DNA of 64,000 bases, from the NCBI GenBank assembly GCA_004194705.1, contig SADC01000998.1, positions 1 to 64,000 of the forward strand. Direction: 5' to 3'. Every line of letters starts with the position of its first letter. Position 1 is the stretch's first letter. This document shows positions 33,900-44,902 of this stretch, in pieces. The notes beneath the pieces were generated by a model, which was not told the DNA's origin, ran no database searches, and was given only the letters and a program-made list of their open reading frames with translations. The DNA is from Ditylenchus dipsaci (lineage: Eukaryota > Nematoda > Chromadorea > Rhabditida > Anguinidae). The translations under genes were made by a program, and so were the position numbers.

Positions 33900-35060
33900 A
33901 TGGATCAGCAGTTCTTCGGAAATCTTTCTTTTCACTCGTTTCATGCGATATTTACGACTCAAAATAATCGCGAAACGGAGTCCGCATCTCTAATTTTTAC
34001 GCTGCCGTTTTTCCCCACATTCCAAATATTTTCAGATTTGACGACGGATTTCAGATTGAATTCGCTTTGGTATGCGATCGACCATCCTGAACATGAATCC
34101 AGAGTCAGATTTTGGTTTTTCTTTAGCATATTTTTTTATGCTTTTAGCAATTTTTTGACTAGTGGTCATGAAAGCAAACTAGTAGAGGACATTTCGGCGC
34201 ATCTTTTAGTAACCAAATTGTTTCATTTTTTTCGAATTTTTTCCACAGGCTCATTATTTTTTAAAAAATATTGCATTTGATTTAAAATTTTGCCGCTATT
34301 TCCATAAATTTAAAGTCAAATCTTGCCAACTATTAAGAATATGTTGGTGGCAAATTTTGGACGACTACATTAACTTTTTGTTGACGAACCATGCAAGTGT
34401 GACCAAATTGAGTACAAGATGAGTTTGACAAAGATAAAGATAATATTAACCTTCTACGCGAAATTCTAACCAAAAGATACAATGTGGATGTTCCAGTGGT
34501 GGCCACAGTTAATCAACCTTCAAAACATCAAAAATGTGCCAAATCGAGTTGCTGTACCAGCTCTTACACCCACAATCTCATTACAAACAAAAGCACTATG
34601 AATTGTTGATGCGAATTGGCCAGAATAACCTAGAAATAGCTATATTAAACCATTTGCATTATCTGATTTTACAAATAGCCTACGAACATGAAATCAAAAT
34701 TGACAATGCTGAAAAACCTAAAAGTGTTTGCTGAAATTTTAAAAGAAATTTTAGGCCGGCGGAATATTTGGTCACAACAACAATGTTGAAAACATGGAGC
34801 AAAAAGTGCTTGAGCTAGCTTTGAAAGACAAAATGATAAATGACAAAGAACATGCCTATATTTGCTTGCAATCCAACAACCAGCAGAAGCCAAAAAAATG
34901 ATGGGCGTGTGGAAAAGCTGGCTGATTTGTTTGAACAAAAAATAAAACATATATAGAGCGGGCACCAATATCAGATATGGAAACAAAAACATGGAAAGTA
35001 AATTATTATGGTTTTAGTAGTCTTTTTCGCTTTTGAAGAGGCTGCCCAGATCATCTGAGT
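33900..35060. other. Possible decayed coding region, not recognised
   Basis: Short open stretches change frame repeatedly. Plus-strand peptides such as INLLREILTKRYNVDVPVV (34435) and NNVENMEQKVLELALKDK (34780) look protein-like but do not join, and no family is recognised. The larger ORF at 33900-34280 is rich in Phe and Ser and probably non-coding. Confidence 0.25.
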
Positions 35061-35073
35061 ATGAAAAAGTGGT

Positions 35074-35146
35074 TTCGTGGCGCAGTGCGTAAGCGTTTGT
35101 TTTTATGCTCCAAAATGGTGCGCAGGTTCGATCCCACTGGTAGCAC
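35074..35146 (+). repeat. tRNA-derived SINE-like sequence
   Basis: GTGGCGCAGTGCGTAAGCG matches a tRNA A box and GGTTCGATCCC a B box, ~40 bp apart, but the acceptor and T stems do not pair. It is read as a tRNA-derived repeat or pseudogene. The GGTAGCA that follows the B box also follows the B box at 29178 and, reversed, 30370. Confidence 0.5.
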
Positions 35147-35832
35147 GCCAATTATATTGCCTGGATTGCTGAAAATTTGTGAAAAATTTGAGCTTTGAAA
35201 CTTGTTAAAAATCACATCTAAGGGTGGTGTTACAGCGTGAGACTGAATTTTTTCCGACTGAGTCCTCCCAAAGTTCGATTTAATTTTTGGAGCTTTCTTT
35301 GTCCTGATTAGTTTGTCCTAAGTAACTTTGTCGTAGTTTTGAACTTTTAGAATTGGTCGTCAAGATAAAAAAACTGAAAGGGTATAACTATAACCCCGAA
35401 AAATTCAATTTGAACATAGTTCTGTGAACTGTGACTTCTGCATAAAAAACTCTGGTAAATATGCTTTTTCAGTAAGAGTCACTTTCACGGGCTTGCAGTA
35501 GGCAGAGCGCACTCACTGACCTGAAAAATGATTCAGAGCAAGATTTTTGACCAAAAATTATAAAAGAAGATCTTTTACGACGAGCTTCAGTGACCAAAGC
35601 AGGGTAGAATAGCTCTAGGTATAGCGGTTCACCTTGGAGTAACAAGGCAAAAAGTCAAAATTAAGAAACCCAGAAAATCTTTTGCAGCCGAATAACTTCC
35701 GGGTAACTCAGAAAAAAAACAAAACACATCTTCGGGAGGACTGAAAGCATTTCCTGCCTGGCGTGATTTGACTGCAACTTGAAAAATTAACATTTAAATA
35801 CTTATAGATAAATAAAAAAAAACGCTTTAATC

Positions 35833-36946
35833 ATGAATCTATTCTGCCTAGTCGCTATAACGACACTTTGCTTCAATCACGCAGGTAATAGTTCTTTGTT
35901 TTTCATATTGAAAATGTACATTATTAAATTTCATTGATAAATCATCCGAAACTCTATGAATAAATTTAAGTTATTTATTTTGAGAGAATAGAAACGAGCT
36001 TTTTGAGAAGTTTTAATTCAACTTGCGCAATTTAAAATACTGAAATTAAACTGAAAAAATTTCGTAGTTCTCATTTTATTTTTTCACACATCCATGTTTC
36101 ACCTAATGTTCCGAGTTTTGGTTATTTTCAAGAAATTGTTATAAATTGTTATAAAGCTAAATATAATTGTTATAAAGCTAAATTTTGGAATCAACTTTCG
36201 ACTAGTTAAAGGGCCATTGCTATCAACGACAAAAATTTGACCCCCCCCCCCTTATTTTTGACTAGGATTTCAGAGTAAAGGCCATTTTTGATTGATAATT
36301 TCGGAATTTTCGAGGAATTGAAAAATAATGACCCCGGGGTCATTATTAAAAAAAATACGGTAGTTTATGTTTTTATCTCAAGAGTTTCAGTCGCTACTTT
36401 TGCTGACTTTTGTGTCAAAATTACCGTCAACACTTGTTTGTTTTCGATAAATGTGATTAAATCATAATTTTTTATGTCGTAAAATTTTGCCGCAACATAT
36501 TTGCCTCTTGATTGAATATAGTAATTATGCAGGTGCTAATAGGTTTAGGCTTATGTTTCATGTAAAATTGTAAGTTTTAGCTTATACGGATTGGCTGCCA
36601 AATATTGCTCGTGATAGAACAAACAAAAAAATTGCGTGCGTAGATAGAAATACCGGCGAAGTCTATGGTTCTTTGCAATACACCTTATCATCCGACGAAA
36701 AGTTATGAGTATTATGATGCTACAAACTCATAAATACCACAGAACAGGCATAGCTGAAGCACTAGTCAGAGTATTTATTGAAAAGTAGCTAAGTCAACTG
36801 ATGGAGTCAATGAAATAAATCTAAAGGTAGTATATGGTAGAGGAAATACAGAAGCAGTTAATTTGTACAAGAAACTTGGCTTTGAATTTTATAGCACTGA
36901 CATTATGTATTTATATCTCAGTCAATATAACAATGTTCTTAATTGA
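35833..36946 (+). CDS. Secreted or anchored GNAT-like acetyltransferase, frame-broken
   Basis: Exon 1 (35833-35884) encodes an 18-residue signal-like start, MNLFCLVAITTLCFNHA. Exon 2 begins at 36581 after TAAGTTTTAG and joins in phase. It encodes KKIACVDRNTGEVYGSLQYT, then HRTGIAEALVRVFIEK (acetyl-CoA-binding motif A) and INLKVVYGRGNTEAVNLYKK + LGFEFYSTD (motif B), ending at TGA 36944. Frame breaks occur twice, each at an AAAA run that would need five A. With one A added at both sites the frame is continuous, so sequence error is as likely as decay. GNATs acetylate amines or protein termini. An N-terminal signal is unusual for the family; the substrate is unknown. Confidence 0.6.
36207..36361. 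repeat. pogo-like MITE, partial, inside GNAT intron
   Basis: TTAAAGGGCCATTGCTATCA at left, a C10 run at 36241-36250, GGGGTCATTATTA near the right and the AAAATACGGTA end at 36351-36361 place it in the TACGGTATTT family. It shares CAGAGT(T/A)A(A/G)... and GAGGAATTGAAAAATAA with the element at 866-1022. The left end does not match the right one. Confidence 0.5.
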
Positions 36947-36969
36947 ACAGACATTAAATTTTTTGTGTG

Positions 36970-37285
36970 ATCCTTTTTTTCTGGGCAAATATACTTATTT
37001 TTGGGGCAGATATACTTTTTTGGGGGGCAAATATACTTTTTGGGGCAAATTTACTTTTTTTTGGAGCAAAAATTATTTTTTTATCGGGCAAATTTTTCTC
37101 TTTTTTGAGAAAAATTTACCTTTTTTTTTAAAAACTTTTCTGGAAAAAAACATTGTCCCAAAAAAGAGAAAAATTTGCCCCATAAAAAAATAATTTTGCT
37201 CCAAAAAAAAGTAAATTTACCTCAAAAAAAATATTTGCCCCAAAATAAGTATATTTGCCCCAGAAAAAAAAATGAAAAAAAATAA
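36970..37285. repeat. Foldback with GGGGCAAATATAC arrays
   Basis: About seven units of TTTTTGGGGCAAATATAC at 36975-37130 face about six inverted GTATATTTGCCCCAAAA units at 37155-37275. The ORF of 119 codons across it is translated repeat. It starts 25 bp after the GNAT stop codon. Confidence 0.7.
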
Positions 37286-37387
37286 ATTTGCTCCATAAAT
37301 TTGAATAAACTTCACATTTCTAGTATTACATGATTTCCTAAGAAGTTTTCATAAAACCCTTAATTCTCATGCATTAATTTAGTAATC

Positions 37388-37458
37388 TTCCAGGTGTGGT
37401 GCTCAAATAGAGACCGGTGTTCTATTAGATACTAGTGCTCTATTAAAATAAATACGGC
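37388..37458. repeat. pogo-like MITE fragment
   Basis: CTATTAGATACTAGTGCTCT and the end AAATAAATACGGCA match the right end of the TACGGTATTT family, with one change. Confidence 0.4.
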
Positions 37459-37559
37459 AGTCTCGATATCCAAGAATTTTTTTTACTAAAATACTTATAA
37501 CAAGCAGGCCTTCAGGAAAAATGATTTATTTTACCAGAACCATAACATTTTTCCGTCAA

Positions 37560-37800
37560 ACTTGAAAAAAGCACGTCCAATTTACCGCGCGGCAAAAATA
37601 AAATAACGCGATCCCTTGCGGCAGCGATAAACGCGAGAAAAAAAACGCGAGCTGTCACCCACAATGAACGCGTTTTTTCAACGCGGTAAACGCGGGCGTT
37701 TGACGCTACCATGTGCCGCCTTCTATTGCACCCACACTGACGCGTTGCCGCTACCGCTGCCGCAACCGCGTTAATTGTGGGTCGCGCATATGGGAAACTC
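37560..37800. repeat. ACGCG-rich foldback
   Basis: GTCACCCACAATGAACGCG at left pairs with CGCGTTAATTGTGGGTCGC at right. The interior is crowded with ACGCG and GCCGC words. The 165-codon minus-strand ORF that crosses it takes its Ala/Arg-rich half from this repeat. Confidence 0.55.
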
Positions 37801-38299
37801 TCTATGTTGCGTCGGATTTTTTGCATATTACTTTTCCTAAATTGCAAAACTGCTAAACGCGATCTTTCATTTCCTTCATAAATATATTGAATGATTTGCT
37901 CATAAGCGTTGATATTTTCGCCGGAGCCAACAGCCAATCCAGCAGAAAAAAAATTATTTTCGACATCAGAAAACCCAAAAACTTGTGCAGAAGAGCCAGC
38001 CCAAATCAATTCATACCTAGAATCGATCTTAAAAATGAGAACCCAAAAAACTTTTGATATGATGAAAAATTACTTGGAAGAAAGTCTGATTTTCAAGCCT
38101 CTTCATAAGACGTGGAGTAGACCCGACAATGTGAAAGCTTAGCTTTTGCGAAAGCAATTCTAGCACATTAAATCCGACGACCTATACTTCACCCAGATCC
38201 ACTGGAACACGATTCATTGTCAGAGCGTATTCTTTGAGATCTTCAGCTGAATCTTTTTCATATCTGGATAGTGTTTTCAACGCTCTCACCACAACCACA

Positions 38300-38405
38300 T
38301 TTAACAAAGTTCAAATTTTTTTAACGTGAATATGTTAAGCGGCATGAAATATAATCAAAAAACTCTTTTCAGCCTGTTTTATATTAAAACAAAAAAGTTA
38401 TGACT
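38300..38405. repeat. Partial fourth copy of the AATAAGGTCTAGAATTATAC family (right arm)
   Basis: AACGTGAATATGTTAAGCGG and CAAAAAACTCTTTTCAGCCT...AAAAAAGTTATGA match the right arms at 16545-16635. No left arm is present. Confidence 0.55.
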
Positions 38406-38754
38406 AGGGGCTAGGTAAACTTCAGGGTGTTTCCAGAAATTCGGCCATTTTGAAGTGGCCGTAACTTTTTTCTCATCCGTTTTTCGAAATTCTTAAGCCT
38501 AGCATGTCGCCCTGCAATTCTAGTTTTTTTTGATTGCTCGGTTTGTGTTGCAAAAGTAGGAAAGCAATGTAGCCTAGTGAAAAAGACGTTGATTCGTTGA
38601 CTTAGTCCTTCCCGTTAATTATTTTATTTTTTATATCTGCATTCACAGTGTGATTTCACAGCTGTTTCCGAAAATGTTGAATCTGTGATCTTCAATTTCA
38701 TGATATTTAATCTAGTCATCATGGATCACTTTATCTGGGTTTTTACCAGTAAAA

Positions 38755-38975
38755 GAAGCTTATCTGAACAGGAACTTTAAACTGTTAGAAAATTATAAGC
38801 ACAAATAGTTCATAAAACTGGTGAACGAAAAATTGGCTTTAATTACATACTAACCATGATCATTATCAAAATTGGTGTAAAAAAGCCAATTTTTCGTTCA
38901 CCAGTTTTATGAACTATTTGTGCTTATAATTTCTAACATTTTAAAGTGCCTGTTCAGGTAAACTTCTTTCCAAAA
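38755..38975. repeat. Palindrome at the 3' end of the Gln-rich gene
   Basis: AATTATAAGCACAAATAGTT and AAACTGGTGAACGAAAAATT at left are repeated as reverse complements at 38880-38940. The outer part (AAGCTTATCTGAACAGG / CCTGTTCAGGTAAACTT) pairs less well. The right arm contains the last codons and stop of the gene model on the minus strand. Confidence 0.7.
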
Positions 38976-41900
38976 GGCCCATCGATACGGTTGGCTCGGT
39001 TTTGCTCGACCACCTGGTTGTTTTGCATGAAGGTTGGCTGGTGGTACTCGCCGAATCCGTCCATGAACGAGTCGGACTAAACTTAGCTAATTTATGGTCT
39101 GATTTTTTCAAAATTTTTTTACCTTGGGTGCTTGTTGCTGCTGGTTGTTGCTGCTACCTTCAATCGGCAGGTGAGGGAAAAAGTTGGGTAGTAGGGGTGG
39201 AAGGACTGTCCCTTGGGGATTTGGTGTTGCTGGTTTAGGTGTTTGCCACCGAATGGCGAGAACTGCTCATCAGTCTGTGGCTGAAATAGAAATTGGGTTT
39301 ACTTTTAATTCAGAATTAAGTTATTTTTGGAATAATATGAATGGTTAGGGTTTTCGCTTGACATTTTTCAGATTTGCGAAAATAAAGTTGAGCCTCGATA
39401 TATTGCGACCCCATAAGTTGCCCCCATAAGTTCGTTCCCGCCTACAGTACGACGCTTTTTTGCCAAACCTAATTCATCAGTCTAATCAAAAAAGTGTAGG
39501 GATTCTGATTTTACGGTGTTTTTTGAATGGCAACATTTTCGCAGTAAATACCCGCCAGTCTCGATAAGTGCGACCCGACTTTCAAAAAGTGATTTCGGGT
39601 TTAATGGCAAAAAAATTTTATTCAAAAAACGACAAGTAAAAATCAGAACCTCTACAATTTTCTGATCAGATTAAAGGTTTGGCGAAAAACTTCAAAAATC
39701 GAGGGGAAAAGTGTTGGACATTAGGCGAGAACGAACTTTGGGGTCTTTAGGACTCTACTGTAGTGGCATGGAAGGAGTTATTAGAAATTAAAATCTGAAT
39801 TAGCTAGGGTGCCGAATTATCAAGGTCGATAATAGCCTAAAAATGCAAACAAAAGGTCTGGTGAAAGAAGCTCATTCCAAATAATTCCCATATGAAAACC
39901 TCAACCTTCTGTCCCTTCACAAATATTTTTGACCTACCTCCATCTCGATCACAGACACTTGCATTGTTCCATCAAAGCCCTAAACAATTTTTTGTTTCAA
40001 CTATCCAAAAACATAATATACTAGCAAAATTACCATGTCCTCAGCATGTTGCTTGATCTTTTGTAGAATCGTTTTGAGGAACTGAAGTCGAGCATCCCGA
40101 ATCATGCCTTCTCCTTGCTGCTGCTGTTGCTCAAAAGACGAAGGCTTGGGTGGGAACGAGTCAATGGCTACCACTGGCTCAGAAGTGAAGCTGATCGATG
40201 AAGTGGTCGTGCTGCTCGACTCTGAAGCCTGTTGGATCAAGGCTTCGGCCATCTCCTTGCTAAAATTGCAATAGGTTTTGCTGAGACATTTTAATTAGGG
40301 TTGGCTAGCTTACTTCTTGCTGAGCGAGAAGTATCGGTTTGCACTGTGAACTGCGTTGGCACGATGGTAGTAGTCATAGGCGTTGTCTCCATACCCCAAA
40401 CGGTGCTTCAGCTCCGCCCTGCAATTGGTGAATTGTTGTAGATTCTGTTTCAAGACTCTCTGAGATTTTATATTTTTATACCAAAAATATTTTAGTACCT
40501 CAGTAAATAGCCTGTGAAAACGCTTTTTCAAAATTTTCGATGTTTTTTAAATAAAAGTATGCATTTGTGTGGAATTTTTTCTTCCGTTTTTCCTAGTAGC
40601 TTAAATTTCCTCGGAAGTTCGAATCAAATGCAGAATTTGAAAAATATGTTTGGTTGTCGAGATACGACTTAAAGGGGCATGCTCGCCGCCGACGGGAATA
40701 TTTTGAAAGGCGCTTAAAAAAGAATTATTTTAAAATAAAAATTAGTTGAGTACTCTTCCAGTAATATATAACGAAAACAATTTGACTTCCTAATGGTATA
40801 GGTGACTCACTGGTAAAGCGGCTGCGTACTATCAAAGTCGGTCGTCGGCCAGCGATGAGCATTTGTGCCTATTTCTTATAAAATAGGCCTAAAAATAGGC
40901 CCATTTCGGGCCTATTTTTGGCCAAAATAGGCCCAAAGTCTTAATAGGCCCAAAAAGGCCCATTTTGGGCTTATTTTATAAAGAATAGGCACAAATGCTT
41001 ATCCCTGTCGTCTGTTCGATTTCGGTTGGAAACACCTTTTTCCCCGTAAAAGCCTAGTGCATCCCCTCCTCCAAAGAGTATTTTTCTCTAAGCTTCCTAT
41101 TTTGGGTTCCCTTGATTTTTTTTAACTTTTCTTTTTTGCAATCTGTAGCGCGCTAACTTAGGCTTAGGTTTAGGCTTAGGCCTTAGGCTTAGATGAAAAA
41201 AGTCTGCTTAGAGAAAAATACTCTTTGCAGGGGGGGGGGCAGGTGCGGGCACTTGGGTATCTGTTTTTTTCCTTGACTTTTACTAAAAAACTATATTTTA
41301 ATTCTCGTTTGAATTTTACTGGTACCCGCCTTTCAAAATATTCACATCGGCGACAAGCCGATGGAAGATAGAATGTCGTGAATAGAATTCACGACATTTA
41401 AAATCTTAGCACTCTAAACTTTAGTCATATCTCGGCAGTCAAGTTATTTAAGTTCTGCTTTGAGATTCACATTTCTGAAAATTTTTTAGATGCTATGTCA
41501 TTAGGAAAGAGCATTTCACATTCTACAAGTGGCTTCTGTTAGAAAAAGTTCGCATTTTTTCGTCTAAACTGTCCCTTTACACCCGTTACGAGTCAAATTG
41601 GTTGCGAGTTAATAATCATACAAAAATATATTGATTTTTTTAGTGCAAAAAGGATCTTTTTTGGTGCAATTTTTTCGCGCAAATTTTGTTTTGCGGTTTT
41701 CTGTTTAATTTTTTAACCTTTTTCTAAAAGTGAAAACACCATCTAGTAGCTCTGCGATTCTAGTTTCTCATAAAGTATTATTTATCGAAAATCGCAAAAA
41801 TAAATAGTATGAACCAAATCAATTTTCCTGACTTGCTTTATACTTCTACCTTTTTGTGCTACATTTTTTCAAAGATGTTGCAATAAATTATATCTCGTTA

Positions 41901-42199
41901 AAAACTAGAATCGCAGGGCTACTTGAGGGTGTTATTACTTTTGAAAAAAAGGTTGCAAAATTAAATAGAAAAACGTGAAAGAAAATTTGCGCCGAAAAAA
42001 GTAAATTTGCACCAAAAAAGATCCTTCTTGCACCAAAAAAATCAATATGCTACAAAAAATAATAGCTCTCAAGTATTCGATAAAATAAATTTGCTTACCA
42101 TCTAAATCTGAAGAAGTTTTCATCGCGCTGTCTATTATAGGCGATCTCGGAGAGAGTGAGAGCAAAAAGAGCCATCAAGAACACTGATAGCATGACCAT
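38954..42199 (-). CDS. Signal-anchor, Gln-rich protein, six exons
   Basis: Exons 42199-42099, 40418-40314, 40259-40034, 39979-39938, 39280-39158 and 39076-38954 keep phase throughout and end at TGA. The first ATG lies 8 bp after GCTGCAG, a likely trans-splice site. Residues 1-17 (MVMLSVFLMALFALTLS) form a signal anchor or signal peptide, followed by RQRDENFFRFRWAELKHRLG. Residues ~70-115 are Ser/Thr-rich, then FEQQQQQGEG and a helix (LQFLKTILQKIKQHAEDM). The C-terminal third is rich in Q, H, N, F, Y and P. A charged segment right after a hydrophobic start recalls nematode cuticle proteins, but no Gly-X-Y repeat is seen. Exon 5 could instead end at 39123, which would change the last frame. Confidence 0.6.
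39391..39764. mobile_element. Tigger/pogo-like MITE in intron of the Gln-rich gene
   Basis: The left end AGTTGAGCCTCGATATATTG and the right end (reversed) TACAGTAGAGTCCTAAAGAC share CAGT-GAG and ACCCC(A)..AAGTTCGTTC. An internal copy, CCAGTCTCGATAAGTGCGAC, is at 39555. It lies between exons 5 and 4. No ORF. Confidence 0.5.
40803..41045 (+). repeat. tRNA-derived sequence split by a MITE
   Basis: GACTCACTGGTAAAGCGGC (A-box-like) at 40804 and TGTTCGATTTCGG (B-box-like) at 41012 are separated by the 158-bp element 40850-41007. Without it they would be ~45 bp apart, as in a tRNA-type promoter. A T5 run follows at 41037-41041. Confidence 0.5.
40842..41015. mobile_element. hAT-like MITE with AATAGGCC sub-repeats
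   Basis: The element 40850-41007 has ends CAGCGATGAGCATTTGTGCC and (reversed) CAGGGATAAGCATTTGTGCC. The flanks are TCGTCGGC and TCGTCTGT, an 8-bp duplication with two changes. The interior repeats AATAGGCCCA. Confidence 0.7.
41627..42052. repeat. Small GGTGCAAA foldback
   Basis: ATATTGATTTTTTTAGTGCA + AAAAGGATCTTTTTTGGTGC at left mirrors GCACCAAAAAAGATCC and AAAAAAATCAATAT at 42008-42052. It belongs with the GGTGCAAA arrays at 20, 25 and 28.7 kb, but with only two or three units per arm. It lies 47 bp downstream of exon 1 of the Gln-rich gene. Confidence 0.65.
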
Positions 42200-42646
42200 C
42201 AAGATGCCTGCAGCACATATACCTTTATGTTCATGAAGCTATAGCTAAAAAATTATCAATTATGTCAATAAAGTACAGAAAAAAATCAGAATGAAAGTCT
42301 TAAAAAAATATTGCACCGGTAGCCTTGCTGTTGAGTCAAAATCTTAAGTTCAAAATTTTCAGGGAAAGGCGTGGGATTACGGAGCGGATGTCATTGACGA
42401 AAATTTGCGCAGGGAGGTGAGAGTCATATGATTGCACCCGGGGCTCTCAACCCTAATCGAAATCAACAATAAACTTTAAAGAGTCGGTTGATGGGATTAA
42501 TGGTCAACAAATTTTTATAAACAATAAATTAATTTTATTTTTTATAATCCATCTTTCTTTAAAAAAATTCTCTGAAAAGTTACATAACCAAGAAAATGAT
42601 ACTAGTGAGTACTCATAGTCGTACACAGGATTTCCTAACGGGAAGT

Positions 42647-42665
42647 GGGGGGGGGGGGGGGGGGG
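42647..42665. repeat. G19 homopolymer
   Basis: Nineteen consecutive G are the longest of at least twelve G or C runs of 8 or more in this AT-rich window. Confidence 0.9.
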
Positions 42666-42930
42666 TTTTTATATCCGGCTAAACCATTTACTGATACCTG
42701 GGTACAACAACATGAGTACCACCTGGAATCCTAACAGGATACAAAACTACTCGGAACTGGGTTCCTTCAAGTCAAAACGCTTTTTTAGCATTATGAAGCT
42801 TTTTTTATGCTTTCATTTGAATCGATAATTTCGAAAATAAAAACTGCACGTTTTGAAGCCAGCTGAGTGGTCTTTACAAGCTATGATTTCCTACATAGGA
42901 GAACTTGAACTATACTCCAGCTATCAATTG

Positions 42931-43072
42931 AATCACATCAGGGTTTCCAATAATGACAGTGACGTGACACTGACAGACAGTGACATTCACTGACATGTCA
43001 TGTAAGTGTCACTGACAGTGAAATGTCAGTCATGTCAGTGTCACTGTCATTATTGGAAACGCTGAATCACAT
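42931..43072. mobile_element. hAT-like MITE of 126 bp
   Basis: The element 42939-43064 is flanked by AATCACAT on both sides (42931-42938 and 43065-43072). The ends CAGGGTTTCCAATAATGACA and TGTCATTATTGGAAACGCTG are complementary with one mismatch. The interior is made of GTGACA / TGTCAC words. The CAG(G)GTTTCC end resembles that of the element at 46744. Confidence 0.85.
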
Positions 43073-43712
43073 ACCCAGCACGCGAAATTGGGCTCTATAT
43101 ACACATATAGATGTGTTCGAGGGACTTCCGAAAAAAGATGCCTTGGTTTTTCCCTGTTGTTATTTTTGTAATTTTTAAGCTTACGTGTGAGTAAGTTTTT
43201 TTTCTCCTTGAGTCTATGAATTTGTTCTGCTATATAAACCTGTGAGTGAAAGCCGATGTTCGAGAGCATCCTACCATTCGACTCCCAACTCTCACCTCAA
43301 GCTGAGTCTAAAAAATCCCGAAAATAAAAAGGGGGGGGGCTAGGGATATTTTTTTCGGGGTCCTTCGAACACTTTAGAGCCCAAATTGCTTTATCTTTTT
43401 ACCGCGAAGCTCAGTTCTCCGGATCGTCATTTTCACCTACTAGGGATGAAGCTCAATCGAGTGCTTGGGTCGAGTTTAATTGAGCGCGAACAAATTGTAG
43501 ATGGGCATCAAATGAAAAAGAAAATTTCATAATCAACCCGAAACTCTAAGACAAGAGGATATTTATTGGAACAACGCATCACACATAACAATCAAAATTA
43601 AACCGTCGTGTTGAGATGAATTAGATATTCAACAATAGATCTGATTGACTCACTCAGTGACTCCCACTTTCTATGCTTGACCACTCGTTTCAGTTCGGCA
43701 GCGGAAAAATCA

Positions 43713-44078
43713 CTAATCAGGTGATGCTAAAAAGGGACTTATGGTAGACAGATGGGATGAAGAGATAAGTACCAGGATATTCTTCTTGAAATGAAAGCCT
43801 GAGCCTTGAATGTAGAGAAGCTTCTTTATTGGCTTCTTAATGCTGGTCAGTTGAGCCAAGGCTATTTTTACCTGAAATTTTTTGCTTTACGAATAAAGAA
43901 GCAATTGACGTCAGGATCCTTATCCAACTCACACGGTCATGTAGAAAAGGGGCAGTTCTGCGTGATGTATACACTAACTCACAACATTTTCCCACTGACA
44001 AGAAGGAGATTATTTCCTTCCAAACCTCTTTGGGAGCATGTTGGAAAAAGTCATCCGAAAAGTGGTTAAATAGTGTCA
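43713..44078 (-). CDS. F-box-like two-exon coding segment
   Basis: A 3' splice site (CGTTTCTAG) at 44079 opens a frame containing HAPKEVWKEIISFLSVGKCC + ELVYTSRRTAPFLHD, resembling nematode F-box-like domains ('P.EVW.eil.fL......L..tsRr'). Exon 1 ends at 43933 with a GTGAGT donor. After a 61-bp intron, exon 2 (43871-43713) adds 52 residues (LAQLTSIKKPIKKLLYIQ...) to TAG. F-box proteins link targets to SCF ubiquitin ligases. No ATG lies in the first exon, so the start is elsewhere. One extra A in the preceding coiled-coil exon would fuse both into one protein. Confidence 0.45.
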
Positions 44079-44902
44079 CTAGAAACGATGACTTTATTCA
44101 GGTGTAGTGAGGAATAATTATCTCGAAGATTGATATCGTGATATGGCAAAGATACCAGCTAGGTTAAAAAGCTTATCGATGAAAGATATGAAAAATGGCA
44201 TGAAAAATGTTTACCTCAGTCTTTTCGATGACTTGTTGAGTCTGTGCATTTAACTCTCCGAAGCGGTGGTGCTCAAAAACTTCAGTTCTGCGATCATCAA
44301 TGGACATGGACTCGAGTAGACAGGCCTGAAAAACCAGGAAAATATTTAGAATAAATGTTTCTCAAACACCATTACAGAGCCATTCAAAGTTTTTGTTGAT
44401 TTCTATTACAAGAAAACATATCTAAGAGTTTTAAAAATAGCTAGTTACTGAATGGGAGTCATTAATGGTTTGAACGAAAAATGCTTACAATAACGATGTT
44501 CTTGAAATTAGCAGACTGATTTTTCTTCCGATTTATCCCCATCCCTTGAGCCAGCAAAAGTTTTTCAATCGGTGTGCGGCCTGACCATTTATGGATCTGA
44601 GCGTCTACCTAAAACATCTAATTTACACCCGAAATATTAAAACAGCAACGCGGACTGACCTTGTCTTGTTCAAGTGACTTAGCATGCTGCTTCAATACTT
44701 CTTCGTAGTCCTCAATCCCGCGTTTGCTTGTGTTAAGATCACCTTCGATGTTTTGAAGTCTCCTGTATTCTCGCTCCCACTTTTGCGCAATTTCTGTTGG
44801 GACGAACTGTTGTTGGAATTGACGCCTCTTTCCATCATAGTACTCCAGAATTGATTTGAAGATAGCTTGCCCTTCAGTAACCTCCCGGCTTTCGTTGAAC
44901 AT
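44066..44902 (-). CDS. Coiled-coil protein, four exons, 188 residues
   Basis: Exons 44902-44660, 44608-44489, 44325-44215 and 44158-44066 join in phase 0 with no break; introns are 51, 163 and 56 bp. The ATG follows a TTTTTCAG acceptor by 8 bp, a trans-splice-like start or a cis exon boundary. The protein is charged and largely helical: KWEREYRRLQNIEGDLNTSK, DYEEVLKQHAKSLEQDK, then IHKWSGRTPIEKLLLAQGMG and LNAQTQQVIEKTE. I do not recognise the family. It overlaps the acceptor of the F-box-like segment by 13 bases on the same strand, so the two form an operon-like pair or a single broken gene. Confidence 0.6.

Larger units (their letters stand above)
40673..41365. repeat. Foldback with TTAAAGGGGCATGC start
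   Basis: TTAAAGGGGCATGCTCGCC and GACGGGAATATTTTGAAAGG at left pair in part with CCTTTCAAAATATTCACATC at 41332. The left end equals that of the TTAA-flanked hairpin at 49101. Between the arms sit a tRNA-like sequence and a hAT-like MITE. Confidence 0.45.

Noticed and set aside
35074..35146. Functional tRNA gene
   Set aside because: A and B boxes are present, but acceptor and T stems do not pair and no anticodon arm can be drawn.
37512..38009. 165-codon minus-strand ORF
   Set aside because: Its Ala/Arg-rich half comes from the ACGCG foldback, and the rest has no recognisable motif or splice context.
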